Shown here: positions 1 through 10,986 of the stretch, one piece after another
Layout of the letters: each line of letters starts with the position of its first letter
Numbering within the stretch: position 1 is the stretch's first letter
Assembly (NCBI GenBank): GCA_015680685.1
Contig: MNCI01006893.1
Span: forward strand, 1 to 64,000
Length of the DNA stretch: 64,000 nucleotides
DNA from: Gnetum montanum
Taxonomy: Eukaryota > Streptophyta > Gnetopsida > Gnetales > Gnetaceae
Reading direction: 5' to 3'
Notes under the pieces: model-generated
Databases searched by the model: none
What the model saw: the letters and a program-made list of their open reading frames with translations, nothing else
What the model was told of the DNA's origin: nothing
Translations under genes and position numbers: made by a program

Positions 1-59
1 TAAGGCTCACAATGATGTGAGTGATATCCCTTATCTTCTATTCGGTGTACAAACACTTA

Positions 60-79
60 GTCCCCGGCAATGGCACCAA
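60..79 (-). other. Primer-binding site of a minus-strand Athila-type element
   Basis: Read on the minus strand, the LTR end (CACTCATCA) is followed directly by TTGGTGCCATTGCCGGGGAC. This is close to the TGGCGCCGTTGCCGGGGA primer-binding site well known from plant Athila/Gypsy elements. The element's internal part would therefore lie to the left, outside the window. The same LTR-end/PBS junction recurs in degraded form at 6,810, 22,461 and 29,420. Confidence 0.8.
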
Positions 80-372
80 TGATGAGTGGCGAGGTACCCC
101 TACACTCAACCATAGGAAACGAGCATAGCACATGCGATCGGATCGAACTCCGTAGACTAAATGCCTAAACGCCCCATGGAACACTTAGGGTTAATCATTC
201 GTTGTCTTCCCAGACTTACTTGTTATTGTCATGCTGTATGGTTAAGTAAGTCCGAGGTATATGATTTTTTTAGTCTTTTTTGGTTTTTCTCCTATGCTAT
301 GAGGTGAAGGGTTGAGAAAGCTAACTAACTTTAACTAAGGACCTAAGTCTAAATTAACTAGAATCAACATCC
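80..372 (-). mobile_element. Athila-type LTR, 3' part, truncated at an N
   Basis: Read on the minus strand this is the last ~290 bp of an LTR. It aligns by eye with the solo LTR at 55,026 (shared GGTACCCCTA, CCAACCATA, TCGAATTCC and the GTTGTC blocks) and more weakly with the LTR at 22,853. It keeps several CpG sites (GCGATCGGATCG), unlike most of the window, so it is probably one of the younger copies. The expected length is 0.87-0.98 kb, but similarity stops at the N at 373. Confidence 0.75.
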
Positions 373-489
373 NATTGATAAATAAAGAAAAGAATCAATG
401 GTTTTGGGAATGATAATACTAGTTTAAACCTCCCATTTAGGGTAGGGAAGGAAGAAAACCTTGCCCTATGTTAGAAATGTCCTTTCATA

Positions 490-1400
490 TTTTTACTTCC
501 AATAGGAGCCTTCTATATGCTTTCCAAAAAAAGTGTAAGAATTTAGGCCATTGGGCTTGGAAGGTCAGAGAAAAACGTTTTTAGACTATTATATATCCTA
601 TTGTATTGTATGGATATGTTGTTTGGGGATATAGACTTAGTGTAAACTTTGGAAAGATATTGAAATATTGCCAAAAACGTTTCTCATTGATGATTTAAAG
701 ATTTAAACGATAAGATACAAACACATTACTCAATGTTATTATGTGAATATGATTTATTACCTTTAGAAGCTGAAACTTTGTGCCAATTCATTACATGCAC
801 TCATAGCTTGCATATCTTAAGGCACAAAAAATTCTCTAAAGCAGTTCTTAAGGATTTGCAAGACCATGGTTGGTATTTTTAGGGGATGAAATGGTTTAGA
901 AAATGGAATATCTCTTGGCAGGATGTGTAGCAAAATTGTAAGCATATTTGCCATCTAGTTAACTAAAAGGTTTTAACATAGATGTGGACTAATATGAAAG
1001 GTAAGAGGTAATTTTATTTACAGTATATTAGATCTAATAAATTAGATGTAGAAGCTCACTATCCCTCAATTACTATTCCTATAAGGAATCAAAATGCTAT
1101 CATTAAGCTTTGCTTGAGTTCTCATCATCTTAGAATTGAAAGTGGAAAATGGATTCAACTCCCCCAAGAATAGTACATTTGTAGGGTGTGTACATCGGGA
1201 GCTCTTGAAAATGAGTGATGTGTGTTTCCTTCTTATGCTACAACAAAAAGCTTGTATGATTTGTTTTTGATGCCCCCATTGGTGCTTGGTCAATTTGTAG
1301 AGTCTACCATTATTTTTCATGAAAATGTAATATTTGTCCAATAGATCCTATGGGTCTTTAGACATAATAAGGATTTATTTCATTTCATAAATCAAGATAA
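490..1400 (+). pseudogene. L1-like LINE ORF2, C-terminal part, broken
   Basis: Conceptual translation of the plus strand gives the region downstream of the reverse transcriptase in plant L1-type LINEs. The block YPIVLYGYVVWG (about 580-630) matches the 'LLYG.E.WG' block. It is followed by CEYDLLPLEAETLCQFITC (about 740-800), then IRSNKLDVEAHYPSI and HHLRIESGKWIQLP (about 1,030-1,165), and a C-terminal cysteine motif with its first CxxC intact (CRVCTSGALENE). The frame runs long from about 740 to 1,340 with stops that replace Gln or Arg codons, plus at least one frameshift upstream. In an active LINE this protein nicks DNA and reverse-transcribes the element's RNA. Here only the last third is present, with no RT core. 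The left end coincides roughly with the N at 373. Confidence 0.75.
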
Positions 1401-1449
1401 ACCAATAAATAATATAAATAAAAAATGATGGAAAATTATAACTCTTCTA

Positions 1450-2520
1450 AAAGAAATTGAGGAATAAGACAATGAGCCTACTTCCATGCACATAAGAAAG
1501 AAAAGAAAGAATTAATATCCATAGGATACCTTCTTTTGTTGCCATGAACTTGAAATAAAAAATTTATATAAAGATTCAACTTCACTACACTAAAGAATGT
1601 CTCTTGTAAATCACATAACATCTTTACTTCTAAATATAATAAAGAATATCAAGCTTTAGAATATTCCAAAAAGTATTAAAAGTGTCATTATTTATTATTA
1701 GTATGAAAATGGTATAAGTAGAAGAATTTTGGAATTTTTTAAATATAGGAATTAAAAAACACCATTGTCAAACTTGTTAAGCTAAAGAATAATGAACAAA
1801 AATATGTTCAATATAGTCTTCATGTGAGCAAACTATAAATGTTTTGGGTCATTTTACCCTTAGAAAAATAAGAATGTAGTTAACGATAGTTTAACATTTT
1901 GTAAATGAATTCATACTTAACTCATATCTACCAATCATTATCTTAGTGGTTGTTTTTCCATAAAGGTTGAAAATTTGAGGTAGGTAAAGTAATCAATGAT
2001 AATTTTCTATTGTTGGCTATTTAACCTCATAGCCTAAATATATATGAGTAGCAACATTGTGGATTATGACATATCCATGGCATTCTTTATATTAAGAAAG
2101 ATCCAAACATAGATGATTTTGAAGTAATAAGAAGGGCTCAACCATAGCGAATTTTGATTAGAATGACCTACAATGTTTAATCTAAGGACCATTTGGACTT
2201 GAAATTTCATAGTTCATTTACATGTTTAAATTTTTTTTCATGTTTTACAATTATTTTTTCATCTCATATTTTCATTAATATGTTGATTTTTATAAAACTT
2301 TTATCATAAATACTTGTAATAAATTTTAAAATATATACAATATATAGATCAATTGACATGGTCTAATGTATTTATATTAGGAGAAGACATTATGGTGTAA
2401 GTTGTAAATCTTATTTTATAGTTATATTATGTGTTAGAACATGGCGTTTCATGTATTTTTAGAATATATCATGATTCTTTATGCATTTAGGACTTTCCTT
2501 TTCATTAGAGGACTATAACA
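1450..2520 (-). mobile_element. Probable continuation of the Copia fragment (integrase region, unrecognisable)
   Basis: This lies directly downstream, on the minus strand, of the recognisable Copia protease/pre-integrase piece at 2,530-3,020, where integrase and RT would be expected. I see A/T-rich sequence and short open stretches on the minus strand but no convincing DDE or RT motif. The assignment rests on position only. Confidence 0.3.
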
Positions 2521-2529
2521 TTGAATAAT

Positions 2530-3020
2530 GATAATGCTTAAGTGATAGGATTAGAAATGCTCTTACTAATAAGACTAAGCAAGAAAACCTTAGCCTAGGA
2601 TATTTATGAGTTTGGCAATTAGGATTAATAGCAATGGTACAACACTTTAAATCAAAGTATGCATAGTTAAAATAGTAACTGTTATTGTTGAAAGTCTTTA
2701 CTTTGATGATGACTATTTCATTTGGCTTGGTTATGATGCATATGTTAGTTTTGAAATATACTTTTATCCTTATTTTAAACATTTGTCCTACTGAAAGTAA
2801 GTGATTAGAGATATTGGGAACATAGTATACTCAAGTAATAATAATTACATTATAATTAGGTAATTTGATAACATAATCTCCAATCCCTTCTATATCATTG
2901 TATTTACCATCTCCAACTTTTATTTTTCCAAGGTTATTACTAAGCTTATAAATTAAAAGGATAGATTTAAATGGACTCATGTGATCATAACAGTCACTAT
3001 TAAGTATCCAAGAAAGTAGT
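2530..3020 (-). pseudogene. Ty1/Copia polyprotein fragment: protease and pre-integrase
   Basis: The minus strand from 3,020 encodes WILNSDCYDHMSP, the Copia protease active-site block (normally W-[IL]-L-D-S-[GA]). Next come KIKVGDGKYNDIEGIGDYVI (the 'v.fGdg....eG.G.v' block), then VYYVPNISNHLLSVGQM, equal to the conserved 'VLYVP.l..NLlSvgql' that ends the protease. The pre-integrase part (YFKTNICII....) follows to about 2,530. The catalytic Asp is Asn here (GAT to AAT) and several in-frame stops are present, so it is dead. Copia polyproteins are normally 1,200-1,500 residues, and only about 160 can be read here. Confidence 0.75.
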
Positions 3021-3313
3021 CATGTGAAAGTAGCTGGTATCCATACTATGATTGGTGAGGAATAACCTGCTTAGATTTGTTTTTCAAGTGTACTTGCTAT
3101 TAACTCTTCCTAAATATATCAGTAACTATTGTTTAAAATTAAGTTCATGCTACTAAAATTATATTACTCTAAATAATTATATTCTAATATAGAAATTGTG
3201 AATAATGGCATACAAAATTTTTTACATTACCATATCTAAATTTTAGGCACCACTTTGGGTCAGGTGTCAAGATGAGGTTGATAGGATATACATGTTCATT
3301 ACCTACAACTTAA

Positions 3314-3506
3314 TATGAATCTCATTAACTTGGTTTATGAGAGCATAGGAGGATGAGTGAGAGAGCATAGGGGGATGAATGAAAGACCACAAACCTAGGT
3401 ATTATTACCATGTGCTTAAAATGTATCGCATTAACTTAGATTATGAAAGCATAGTGGGGATGAGTGAAAGACCAAGAACCTAGGTCTTATTATGATGTGA
3501 GAAATA
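3314..3506. repeat. Two-unit tandem duplication of about 107 bp
   Basis: The block starting ATGAATCTCATTAAC (3,314) is repeated, with changes, from ATGTATCGCATTAAC (3,421). Both copies carry 'GAGCATAG..GATGAGTGAAAGACCA..AACCTAGGT.TTATTA'. The first copy also has a 21-22 bp internal duplication (AGAGCATAGG...GGATGAGTGAGAGAGCATAGG). Confidence 0.7.
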
Positions 3507-4523
3507 AGCACATTACTATTAGTGGGAATAATAAAACTAGCAAATCTATTACTACAACACCTACAAGCTAGGCAAAAATTAAACCCATAGCCTTCTAAAT
3601 ATGAGGTGAGTGTCTTGACCACTATAATGCACTACACCTTTAGGAGCTAAATTGAAACTATAATTTTATTATTACATCAGTCTAAATAGTTAGATATGTG
3701 TGATATATAACTTCTTTATTCGGTTTCAAAATAGGATTTTCATATTTCTAAGCATCAAAATGATGTTATCCAAAAAGTTTAAGCACAACTTGACAAAAGA
3801 AGGTAATTTGAGGATTTCTGCTTCTTGTACTCTAAAACTATAGTAGTTTCAAATCCTGTATAGATTCATCACTACCTTAGTTATATATTAATAATATACA
3901 ACTATAATTTGACTAAGAGAATTTTCTAAAATTTTAGTTTAATTTTAGTTCATTTGCTATAATAAAAATTATTAAAATTTCCATTTTATTAGATTCAATG
4001 TATTACATAATATGCTTAGTTAGATTGTAGTAATTACATAATGGGAAGGATAACTAATTACAAGTTTGGTGATAAATCTTATGCTGCAAACATTAAAAAA
4101 AAGGATCATCACCTAGGATCATAACTCATCTCACCAAGTAGGTTCTAGAAGGGATGGGAGATGAGCAAAATCCTAACCTCTATGAGTGGCTATACCTAAG
4201 CTTGAACCTAGTTCTTTGACTTGAGAAACAAGTACCTTACCATCACTTCAAATGATGGTACATAAATCTTATGTTGTAAAATATTTTTGAATTATCATGG
4301 ATTTTTGTTTTCTATGTATGCTTTCCTTGTCCTTCTAAATATTATTCCTTATACATTGCAATACAAAGATATAAATATAAAAGCCATGAATTCTCTTAGA
4401 GAAAATATGTTGGTGTTATGGATGGATTATTATTTAGCTTTAATTAAAGTATTTTCTAGAGAATTATGGATAAAATATTATTTAGCATTATTTATAGGCT
4501 CTATTGAGCATTATGGAAGAAAT
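3507..4523. other. Unassigned A/T-rich DNA
   Basis: I see no conserved coding block, LTR or RNA gene. The stretch is A/T-rich with scattered stops in all frames. A plus-strand open frame at 4,287-4,589 has no recognisable motif and runs into the LINE tail. Confidence 0.5.
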
Positions 4524-4960
4524 ATTATTTACCGTTACCAATCTACCTTTAGTAGTTGGTCTTTTGGCATTCTTGATAGGATCCCTTGAGTGATCATCAT
4601 GATCATCATCATCATCTTAGTCTTATTCCAACAAAATGGGGTTGACCACATGAGTTCTTTTTTGTTATTCACCTCTATAAAGAGCTAGATCTTTGTTTAT
4701 TTTTAGTTTCTTTAAATCTTTTTCAATTGTGTAACTATCGTACATTGCATTTGGGAAATGTATTAGCATCTACAAAATCTTAAAAAGAAACTCATTGATG
4801 AGATTTGGCAAGGTTTTACAATCAGCTACTAACTTGATGCTAACCCTTCTCCTTTCTTATATAGGGTTGGAGCTAACATTGGTAGAGTTAGGCTCTCCTA
4901 AGTGTTATATAAGGAATATTATTTAGTGTTACCAATCTACCATTGGTAATTGGCATCTAT
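4524..4960. repeat. Short direct repeats flanking a LINE tail
   Basis: 'AATATTATTTACCGTTACC' plus 'AATCTACCTTTAGTAGTTGG' at about 4,524-4,562 recurs at about 4,911-4,952 as 'AATATTATTTAGTGTTACC' plus 'AATCTACCATTGGTAATTGG'. The pair brackets the RTE-type tail at 4,585-4,760. It is longer than a LINE target-site duplication, so it is more likely a local duplication. Confidence 0.55.
4585..4760 (-). pseudogene. RTE-type LINE, 3' end (copy 1)
   Basis: The minus strand gives LKINKDLALYRGE*QKRTH, then VVNPILLE*D. This is the C-terminus of plant RTE LINE proteins ('..L.LTEDLALDR..W.KRIHVADP..LG*G'). It is followed by an ATGATG-rich tail (GATGATGATGATGATCATGATG) typical of RTE 3' ends. Only the last ~50 codons remain. 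Confidence 0.75.
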
Positions 4961-5589
4961 TATGGATAGAAGATGTTATTAATATGTAACTTTGGAAAAG
5001 TTAGTTATTAGTAGTAGTATTATTATTATTAGATATTTTATACAAGTTGGATAACCTTAAGGTTTTTATTTTTAATTTAATTTTTGATTTTAATATTTAT
5101 TATATGTTTTAAAATTATTAATTAATTGTAAGAAGAAGATATGCTATACAAAAGGATCAAGTAGAAGATGCTAAATTTATAAGGTAATATTAACATATTA
5201 ATGATAAGGCTACAAATTTATTTATTAATTAGTTTTATTTTTTAAGAAAGTTGTACGTTGATAATTATAATGAATTGTACTCATCACCTCATGAATAGAA
5301 TTTACAAAAGAAAGAGATTATATTATCAACTATTATTCATTATTTTGGTTATGAGAGGCTGTAATCCTTCATTGATTTCTAAGCCTTCATCTTTATTCAC
5401 ATGATTAGGGTGGAGCTTGATTCCTATAGATTCTATGATTTTCCTTTCTACGTAATTTCCAAGCTTAATTTCCATCATGTAAGTTCAACCAATAGTTATT
5501 TTTACTATGTATAGGTTTTCTCATCTTTGGGCAAACTTATAATAATTTGTATATAAAATAAACTAAGATTTTATTATATTTTTAGACCC
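4961..5589. other. Unassigned A/T-rich DNA
   Basis: No coding block or repeat boundary could be recognised. Composition is strongly A/T-rich, with homopolymer runs. Confidence 0.5.
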
Positions 5590-5599
5590 TCTAGATCTA

Positions 5600-5920
5600 T
5601 TGCATAGTTGAAATAAGCATGATTTATCATCATTATTATCATCCTAGCCTTACCCCAACAAAATGGGATATGCTACATGAGTTCTTTTTTATTATACACT
5701 TCTATGAAGAGCTAGATCTTTGTTTAATTATAGTTTCTTTAAATCATATTTAGTTATTTTCTTCCATGTGTTGTTGTGATCTTTCTTTCAATGAGTTCTT
5801 TGCAACAATGATGTAAAGATCTTTTCTATGAGTTTATTATCTAATCTTCGTTAGACATATCTAAAGCATCTAAGTTATTTTTATAACACATCAATGAAAT
5901 GAGACATGGCTAGGTTGTTA
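5600..5920 (-). pseudogene. RTE-type LINE, 3' end (copy 2)
   Basis: The minus strand reads, from about 5,900 downward, a degenerate 'LR.FRYV.RRL' block, then KKDHNNTWKKITKYDLKKL, LNKDLALHRSV and KRTHVAYPILLG*G. These match in order the end of plant RTE endonuclease/RT proteins (W..V..DL..L.L.EDLALDR..W.KR.HVADP..LG*G). A TGATGATAATGATGAT tail follows. In-frame stops are present. Orientation is the same as copy 1, about 1.03 kb away. Confidence 0.8.
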
Positions 5921-5929
5921 TGAAAATAT

Positions 5930-6810
5930 GGGGCTACTTTACTTATTAATAATAAAGGCTAATAAATCCAAAACTTTTAAACCAATGATATCATATCTCA
6001 CCATATGTTATCATATAAATGATATCGTAGGATGTGTGCCACCCTATGTAAGCAACATGTGGGGACACACATCTGTAGGAGTAGATTGATAGCTTAGTAG
6101 CAAAATTCTTTCAATTTTTTTTCATGATTTTAGCTTTCAGTACTTAGTAATGTGTACTTGTAGTGGGATGTTAATTGATTGAATGGAGTATTTATTCAAG
6201 TATGATGTACTTGGATGCATTGCATGACTGGAAATAAAGATTGAGATTACTTTCCATCATTGCAACAACACTTAGTTTTTATTTTTGCTTTTCTTTAGTT
6301 TAATGTTTACTATTTTAATAGTTACCAATTTACTTTCAATGCACTTTACTATTATTGTCATTATGTGGAATGAGTATGATTAATCTTAAGCACTTAAGTG
6401 TAGCTACCTGATAACCTAGTAGTACTATTACTTGGTATTCCTAGTAGTGTGGTACTTGGTAATCCTAGTAGTAGTTATTTGAATTCAAAGGTATGAGTGG
6501 AAGGTCAAGACCAGCTACTCATCGTATAGGCTAGTTTAGATTTGTTTTACTATTACTTAGAATTAGAAACCTTTATCTTCACCTTATGTTTACTAGGAGG
6601 CTAATGGCCAATACAACATTAATATCATATGCCTCATCATGAGTTAAACCATATGCATTGATTTTACTAACTCACATGGAAATATAATGATCACAAATGC
6701 TAACTAATTATAGGTATAATCACATTTCCTTATCTATGGAGTTTGATCCAGATTACACATGAACACTCGTATCTCATATGGTTGGGTGTTGGATACTCCA
6801 TTGCTCATCA
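5930..6810 (+). mobile_element. Athila-type LTR (fragment E1)
   Basis: This aligns in pieces with the LTRs at 28,436 and 22,853. Shared features are the 'ATGATATCAT' blocks near the start (about 5,985-6,035), the run of TACTTGGTAATCCTAGTAGT repeats (about 6,420-6,480, also at 29,000-29,070) and the end 'GGTTGGGTGTTGGATACTCC...CTCATCA' at 6,810. The start is not sharp, since no clear TG or target duplication is visible near 5,930. Confidence 0.6.
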
Positions 6811-6832
6811 TTAGTGCTATTGCTAGGGATAA
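6811..6832 (+). other. Degraded primer-binding site of E1
   Basis: TTAGTGCTATTGCTAGGGAT directly follows the LTR end. It differs from the intact TTGGTGCCATTGCCGGGGAC by transitions only (C to T and G to A). Confidence 0.65.
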
Positions 6833-6949
6833 GTAAATGTTATACTAAGTAATTAATTTCCGAAGTTTTTTGTATTAGAACCTAACTCTAATCTTTACAA
6901 CCTTAATACAAAGCACAATTAACACAAATTATCAAGAAATGATAACACG

Positions 6950-8840
6950 ACTTCACATAATGATGAATCATCATCTGCCAAGGACACAAGGAGTAGTGAC
7001 AAAATTGCTAATGAAGAAGACTAGGGAATGCCAATGCAGATATGAATTACTTATGCTCACATTGATTCATATCATCCAAACTTCACCTTCATATTTCATC
7101 AAGATAGATAAATGATATGGAGAGATATGCAAGACAACATAGTTCCAACTCCCAAACATGTAGAACTAAACAATTCACAAATTACTCTAACAGGAATGTA
7201 CTTTGATCAGATTCAAGAAGGATACCATGTTACTCAACACATGACTAGACCCTATGAACCTACAAGGGAGCAGATAAAAAGAGATGCTACTTTGAAAATT
7301 AAACATGCTCATACCAAAGGGAAGCAAACTAACACATCTGTTGTCATAAAAGATCTTGATGCTAATTAGTTCATTTCGAAACAACTTCACCATAACCATG
7401 AGAAGCCATCAAAGAAACCTATCATCAAACTAGAAGAACCTATCAAGGCCCAACTTCACTCTATTTTAGTAGAGACACACAAGAGGGAGGCTACTAACTC
7501 AAGAAGCAAGTAGGACTTTAGGCCAAGGGATCATGTTAATTCCTATAAGGAAACTCAAAAGAGTCATGAAAGGAGAACTAGTTAGCACCATTCTCCTACT
7601 ACCTTCTTTACTTCATCATGATCATCAGAGGGCTATGACAGGAGATAGTATAAGTACCAAGATTTTGATAGGGAAAAGAGAAGATCTCATGGTCACCATG
7701 ACAAATACTCAAGGTATTCTGATTCAAAATATGAGTATGAAAGAAGGAGATAAAGAAATATAAGAGGGGATCAAGAGAGGCATGAGCATAGAAGGGGTCA
7801 TTGCTAGCACAGAGCTTATGAACTTAATTGTGATAATGAACCTCTTATGGAAACTTGGAATATGATTAACATTCAAGAAGTAGTCTACATACTAACCAAG
7901 CATGTGATAGATAGCCAAATTAAACAACTAGATATGACTAACATGCCTAGATTTGAAGGAGGTTACAATGCTAATCCTTAGCATCACCTTTAAGCATACT
8001 ACAATTCCTATGCCTTTAAAAACATAGAAAGTTATTGGTAGAAATTAATGTTTTTCCCTAGAAAACTTATCAAGGAATCAAAAAGTTGGTATAGGTAACT
8101 GGAACCTCAATCCATTAGACACTAGGATACCATGCTTGAAATTTTTAATGAAAAATATTAGACATATTCATGAGTGTCAAACCTAAGAGAGAAAATCCAA
8201 AACTGGAAACAAGGGACTCACAAGACCTTTGATGTAGTAATGAAAAAATATTATTCACTATTACATAGATTCCCAAGCCATTGATTTTCATGAAAGGAAT
8301 AACTAAGGAACATCATAAATGGGTTGAGAAGAAAAACAAGAGAGACCCTTCAAGTTTATTTCTAAGGAAGACTATCAGAATTAACTATCCATTGGATTCA
8401 AAGCCTTATCAATCAAGTGGCAAAAGAAGAAGAAGAACTTAGAAAAAAGTAAATCAGGTGAATACAATAGAGATCCATCAATCCAAAAAAGAGATACAAA
8501 AGTATGTGATACCCAAGAGGAAGAAACCTTGGATTAAGTCATCATGAAAGAGACTCTACTGATTTAGAAATTTGTTGCCAATGTAGCAGCATAGGTAGCA
8601 AAAATGTGGATTTGGTAGATGAACGATGTACAACAACACTAAAGATTGTGGAGGTGAAAGTAGAATAAGCACTCAATAGAGGCAGAGAAAAAAAGAAGAA
8701 GAATGAATTTTGATAAAAGGGTAAAGTTTCTTTAGTAGTTGGGTACTTGGAAACCAGCTTCACAGATGATAACATGTCTTTCCAATCATATGATAATTCT
8801 AGTGTACAAAACTTTGAGATTCCTAGAACTAGCCTATTTT
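6950..8840 (+). pseudogene. Athila-like gag (fragment E1)
   Basis: Plus-strand translation resembles the gag of element A (29,571 onward). WRDMQDNIVPTP at about 7,117 pairs with W.NM.GNIIMPLDR in A. MTNMPRFEGGY (7,935), ESYWQKLMFF-like (8,030), SKSWYR.LEPQSI (8,080) and LREKIQNWKQGTHKTFD (8,185) pair with the equivalent A blocks at 30,460-30,760. This is the capsid-like part of gag. The frame has many stops (TAG and TAA) and small shifts. No protease or pol follows: similarity ends near 8,840, where minus-strand sequence of E2 begins, so E1 is a truncated 5' piece (LTR, PBS, gag). Confidence 0.7.
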
Positions 8841-9127
8841 TAGACATAGATGCATGTCCTTTTAGTGGTACCTTATGAATGTTTTTCCTATGATAATTAA
8901 TTAATTACTATGTTAACCTTATCATAGGAGTACCTTTAGGCATGGGTGCATGTCTTTCTAGTGGCATAGTAAGGTAATATCTTTAGTAGAGAATATGCTT
9001 CCATCAAGTTTAAAATATGAGTAATGATATAACCACATTGAGTGGTAAGATTCATAGAGGAAAATTCAAAGAATTAGTAAATTCTCTCAATGTCACACCA
9101 TTTTTCCTTCCTATTAGTCCTTCCCCT
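8841..9127 (-). mobile_element. Left part of E2 region X, separated by element F
   Basis: This aligns with 25,720-25,930 of D. Both carry the block TTAGGCATGGGTGCATGTCT followed by TTCTAGTGGCAT and the end 'ATGTCACA'. The block is also present as a degraded direct repeat at 8,849-8,872. The sequence continues after F at 18,433 ('AAAGATCATAAGTTAG' against 'AATGATCATAGGTTTA' in D), so the two halves were contiguous before F inserted. Confidence 0.75.
9122..9127. repeat. Target-site duplication of F, left copy
   Basis: TCCCCT lies flush against the 5' LTR and is repeated at 18,427-18,432 flush against the 3' LTR. Gypsy elements usually leave 5 bp; here 6 bp match. Confidence 0.8.
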
Positions 9128-10962
9128 TGAAACATCACAAAATTTCATGTCTTGGCATATCAATTGCAAATTTGGCTAAGTGTCAAGATGGTGGCACTTT
9201 GCCCAAATTTTTCTAAGTGTTGAGTGTAGTCAGCTCCAACTACTATATTTACAAAATTTTTCTAAGTGTTAGAATGATGGCACTTTCTACAAATTTGTCT
9301 AAGTGCTGGGACCATGCTCTCCATTGTAATAGAGCATAGTCAGCTTCAATAGTCAATTTTTTGCAATTTTGGCTAAGTGTCAGAATGATGATGCAAGTTG
9401 CAAAAATATTTCCAAGTGTTGTGCTACGCTCTGGCACTGTAGTTGTTATGCTCAATACTATAGCTATTATGATTTGGCACTATAGTTGCTACATTAGCTA
9501 TTCTCTAGAGCATAGCAAGCATAGCCAACATACAAATGGCTAGTTTTACAGAATTTTTCTAAGTCTTGTGCTATGCTCCCATTGCCCTTGCTATGCTCCA
9601 AAGCGTAGCTAGTGTAGTTAGCACGGGACACCAGTTTTGCAAAATTTTTTCTAACTACTAAGTTATGTGTCCTTTGTGTAACATAAGGTGAGTGTAGTAA
9701 GCTGCAAAATTTTTTCTAAGTGTTGTGCTATGCTTCCATTGCCCTTGCTACACTTTGGAGTGTAGCTAGCATAGCCAACACCTTAGTGGCCAGTTTTGCA
9801 TAAGTGTCAAGCTAGAAGCTATCAAGCTAGCTCATCATGGAAGAGGCATTTGGCAAATTTTCTAACTCTTAAGGCTACCCCTCCTACTATGCTCCAAAGC
9901 ATAGCTAGCATAACAAGAACAAGAAGTAAAATTTTTACCATATTCTTCTAAGTGTCCATGCTATGCCCTGTTCCTAGGAAGTGTCCTATGTCTCGCGTGT
10001 GACATGCGACAAGCGTAGCATCCAGAGTTAGAAAATTTTTTGAACTTTTCTGTTCACCTTTAGAATTAGAATATTTTCTAAATTTTTCTCATAGTTCCAC
10101 CTACTATACTACCATGTGGCACCTAATCCACATTTTGGGCTAAACCTAGCCCTATAAATACCCCTACATCTCAATGTTTTAGGGGTTGGGTGGGCTTCCA
10201 TTTTTCACCAGTTGGTAGTTGGCACTTTCATTTGGCATTTGACATTTTGGCATCTTGGCACTTAGCTATTTTGGTGAATGAGATCCAAAGCATATTATAC
10301 TGGCAAAGAGGCATCCCTACATCACACAGTACATCACAGTCCTATTATATCCTTGCATTCGAAAGTGCACTATAGGCCTGTAGAATACTACATGGTACAC
10401 TGCGATAGCCAACCTAGTAGGCATAGTTCATCACAATGAGCACTAGACTTCATGACTCAACATCACTGAGACTATGACTATGCTCCCACTACACTTATTG
10501 TACACTATGTATCTTCTGAGACTCTCTTAGAATTAACTACACTCCCATTTGGGGTGGTGTTCCATTTCTCTTTTCTGTTTGTGACATTTTCTTACATTTT
10601 TCTTACGTCTTTTTGTATTTTTTTCATACATCATCACATTATACTACACTTAGGTGGTAATATCAATGGGTTAACACCTTCATTTCAGTTGAAACTCTTG
10701 GCTATGTTCACCCCCATTTCATGGCTACACTCTACAATTAGCACTATGAAACATTGCTTTGACACTTAGCACCATTTTTTGTGTTGTTTGCATTTGCATT
10801 TTGGCTAAGAATGCAACTAGTAAAGCTCTTATTCGATTGACAAGACCATTTAGGACACTCTTCCTTTATTTTCCCGCAAGGTGCTTACGTGGAGGGAGGG
10901 TTAAGGCTATGTATCCATTGATCCCTCGGTGATTGTAGTCACCGATGTTTTTGGTTGTTACA
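9128..10962 (+). repeat. 5' LTR of F
   Basis: Begins TGAAACATCACAAAATTT and ends TTGGTTGTTACA. It pairs with 16,753-18,426 along its length. Many short blocks of the form 'GTGTAGCTAGCATAGCC' and 'TTTTTCTAAGTGTTGTGCTA' repeat inside it. The pattern [AT]TTTTCTAAGTGT recurs about every 100 bp between 9,210 and 9,730, so the U3 itself is a degenerate tandem array. Confidence 0.85.
10153..10160 (+). promoter_or_regulatory. TATA box in F 5' LTR
   Basis: CCCTATAAATACCCC is conserved in the 3' LTR at 17,598-17,605. It is followed by the shared block 'GTTTTAGGGGTTGG' where transcription would be expected to begin (R region). Confidence 0.7.
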
Positions 10963-10986
10963 ATTTTTGGCACTAGAAGGAGGGCC
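10963..10986 (+). other. Primer-binding site of F
   Basis: TTTTTGGCACTAGAAGGAGG follows the LTR end CA. B has the related TTTTTGGTGCTAGAAGTCGG at the same place. I do not assign the tRNA. Confidence 0.65.

Noticed and set aside
1640-2000. Possible Gypsy RT trace (HEDYIEHIF) on the minus strand
   Set aside because: Only a few residues fit, no other RT block is near, and the upstream sequence is Copia.
4120-4260. tRNA-derived SINE or tRNA gene
   Set aside because: No cloverleaf arms or paired A and B boxes could be built from the text.
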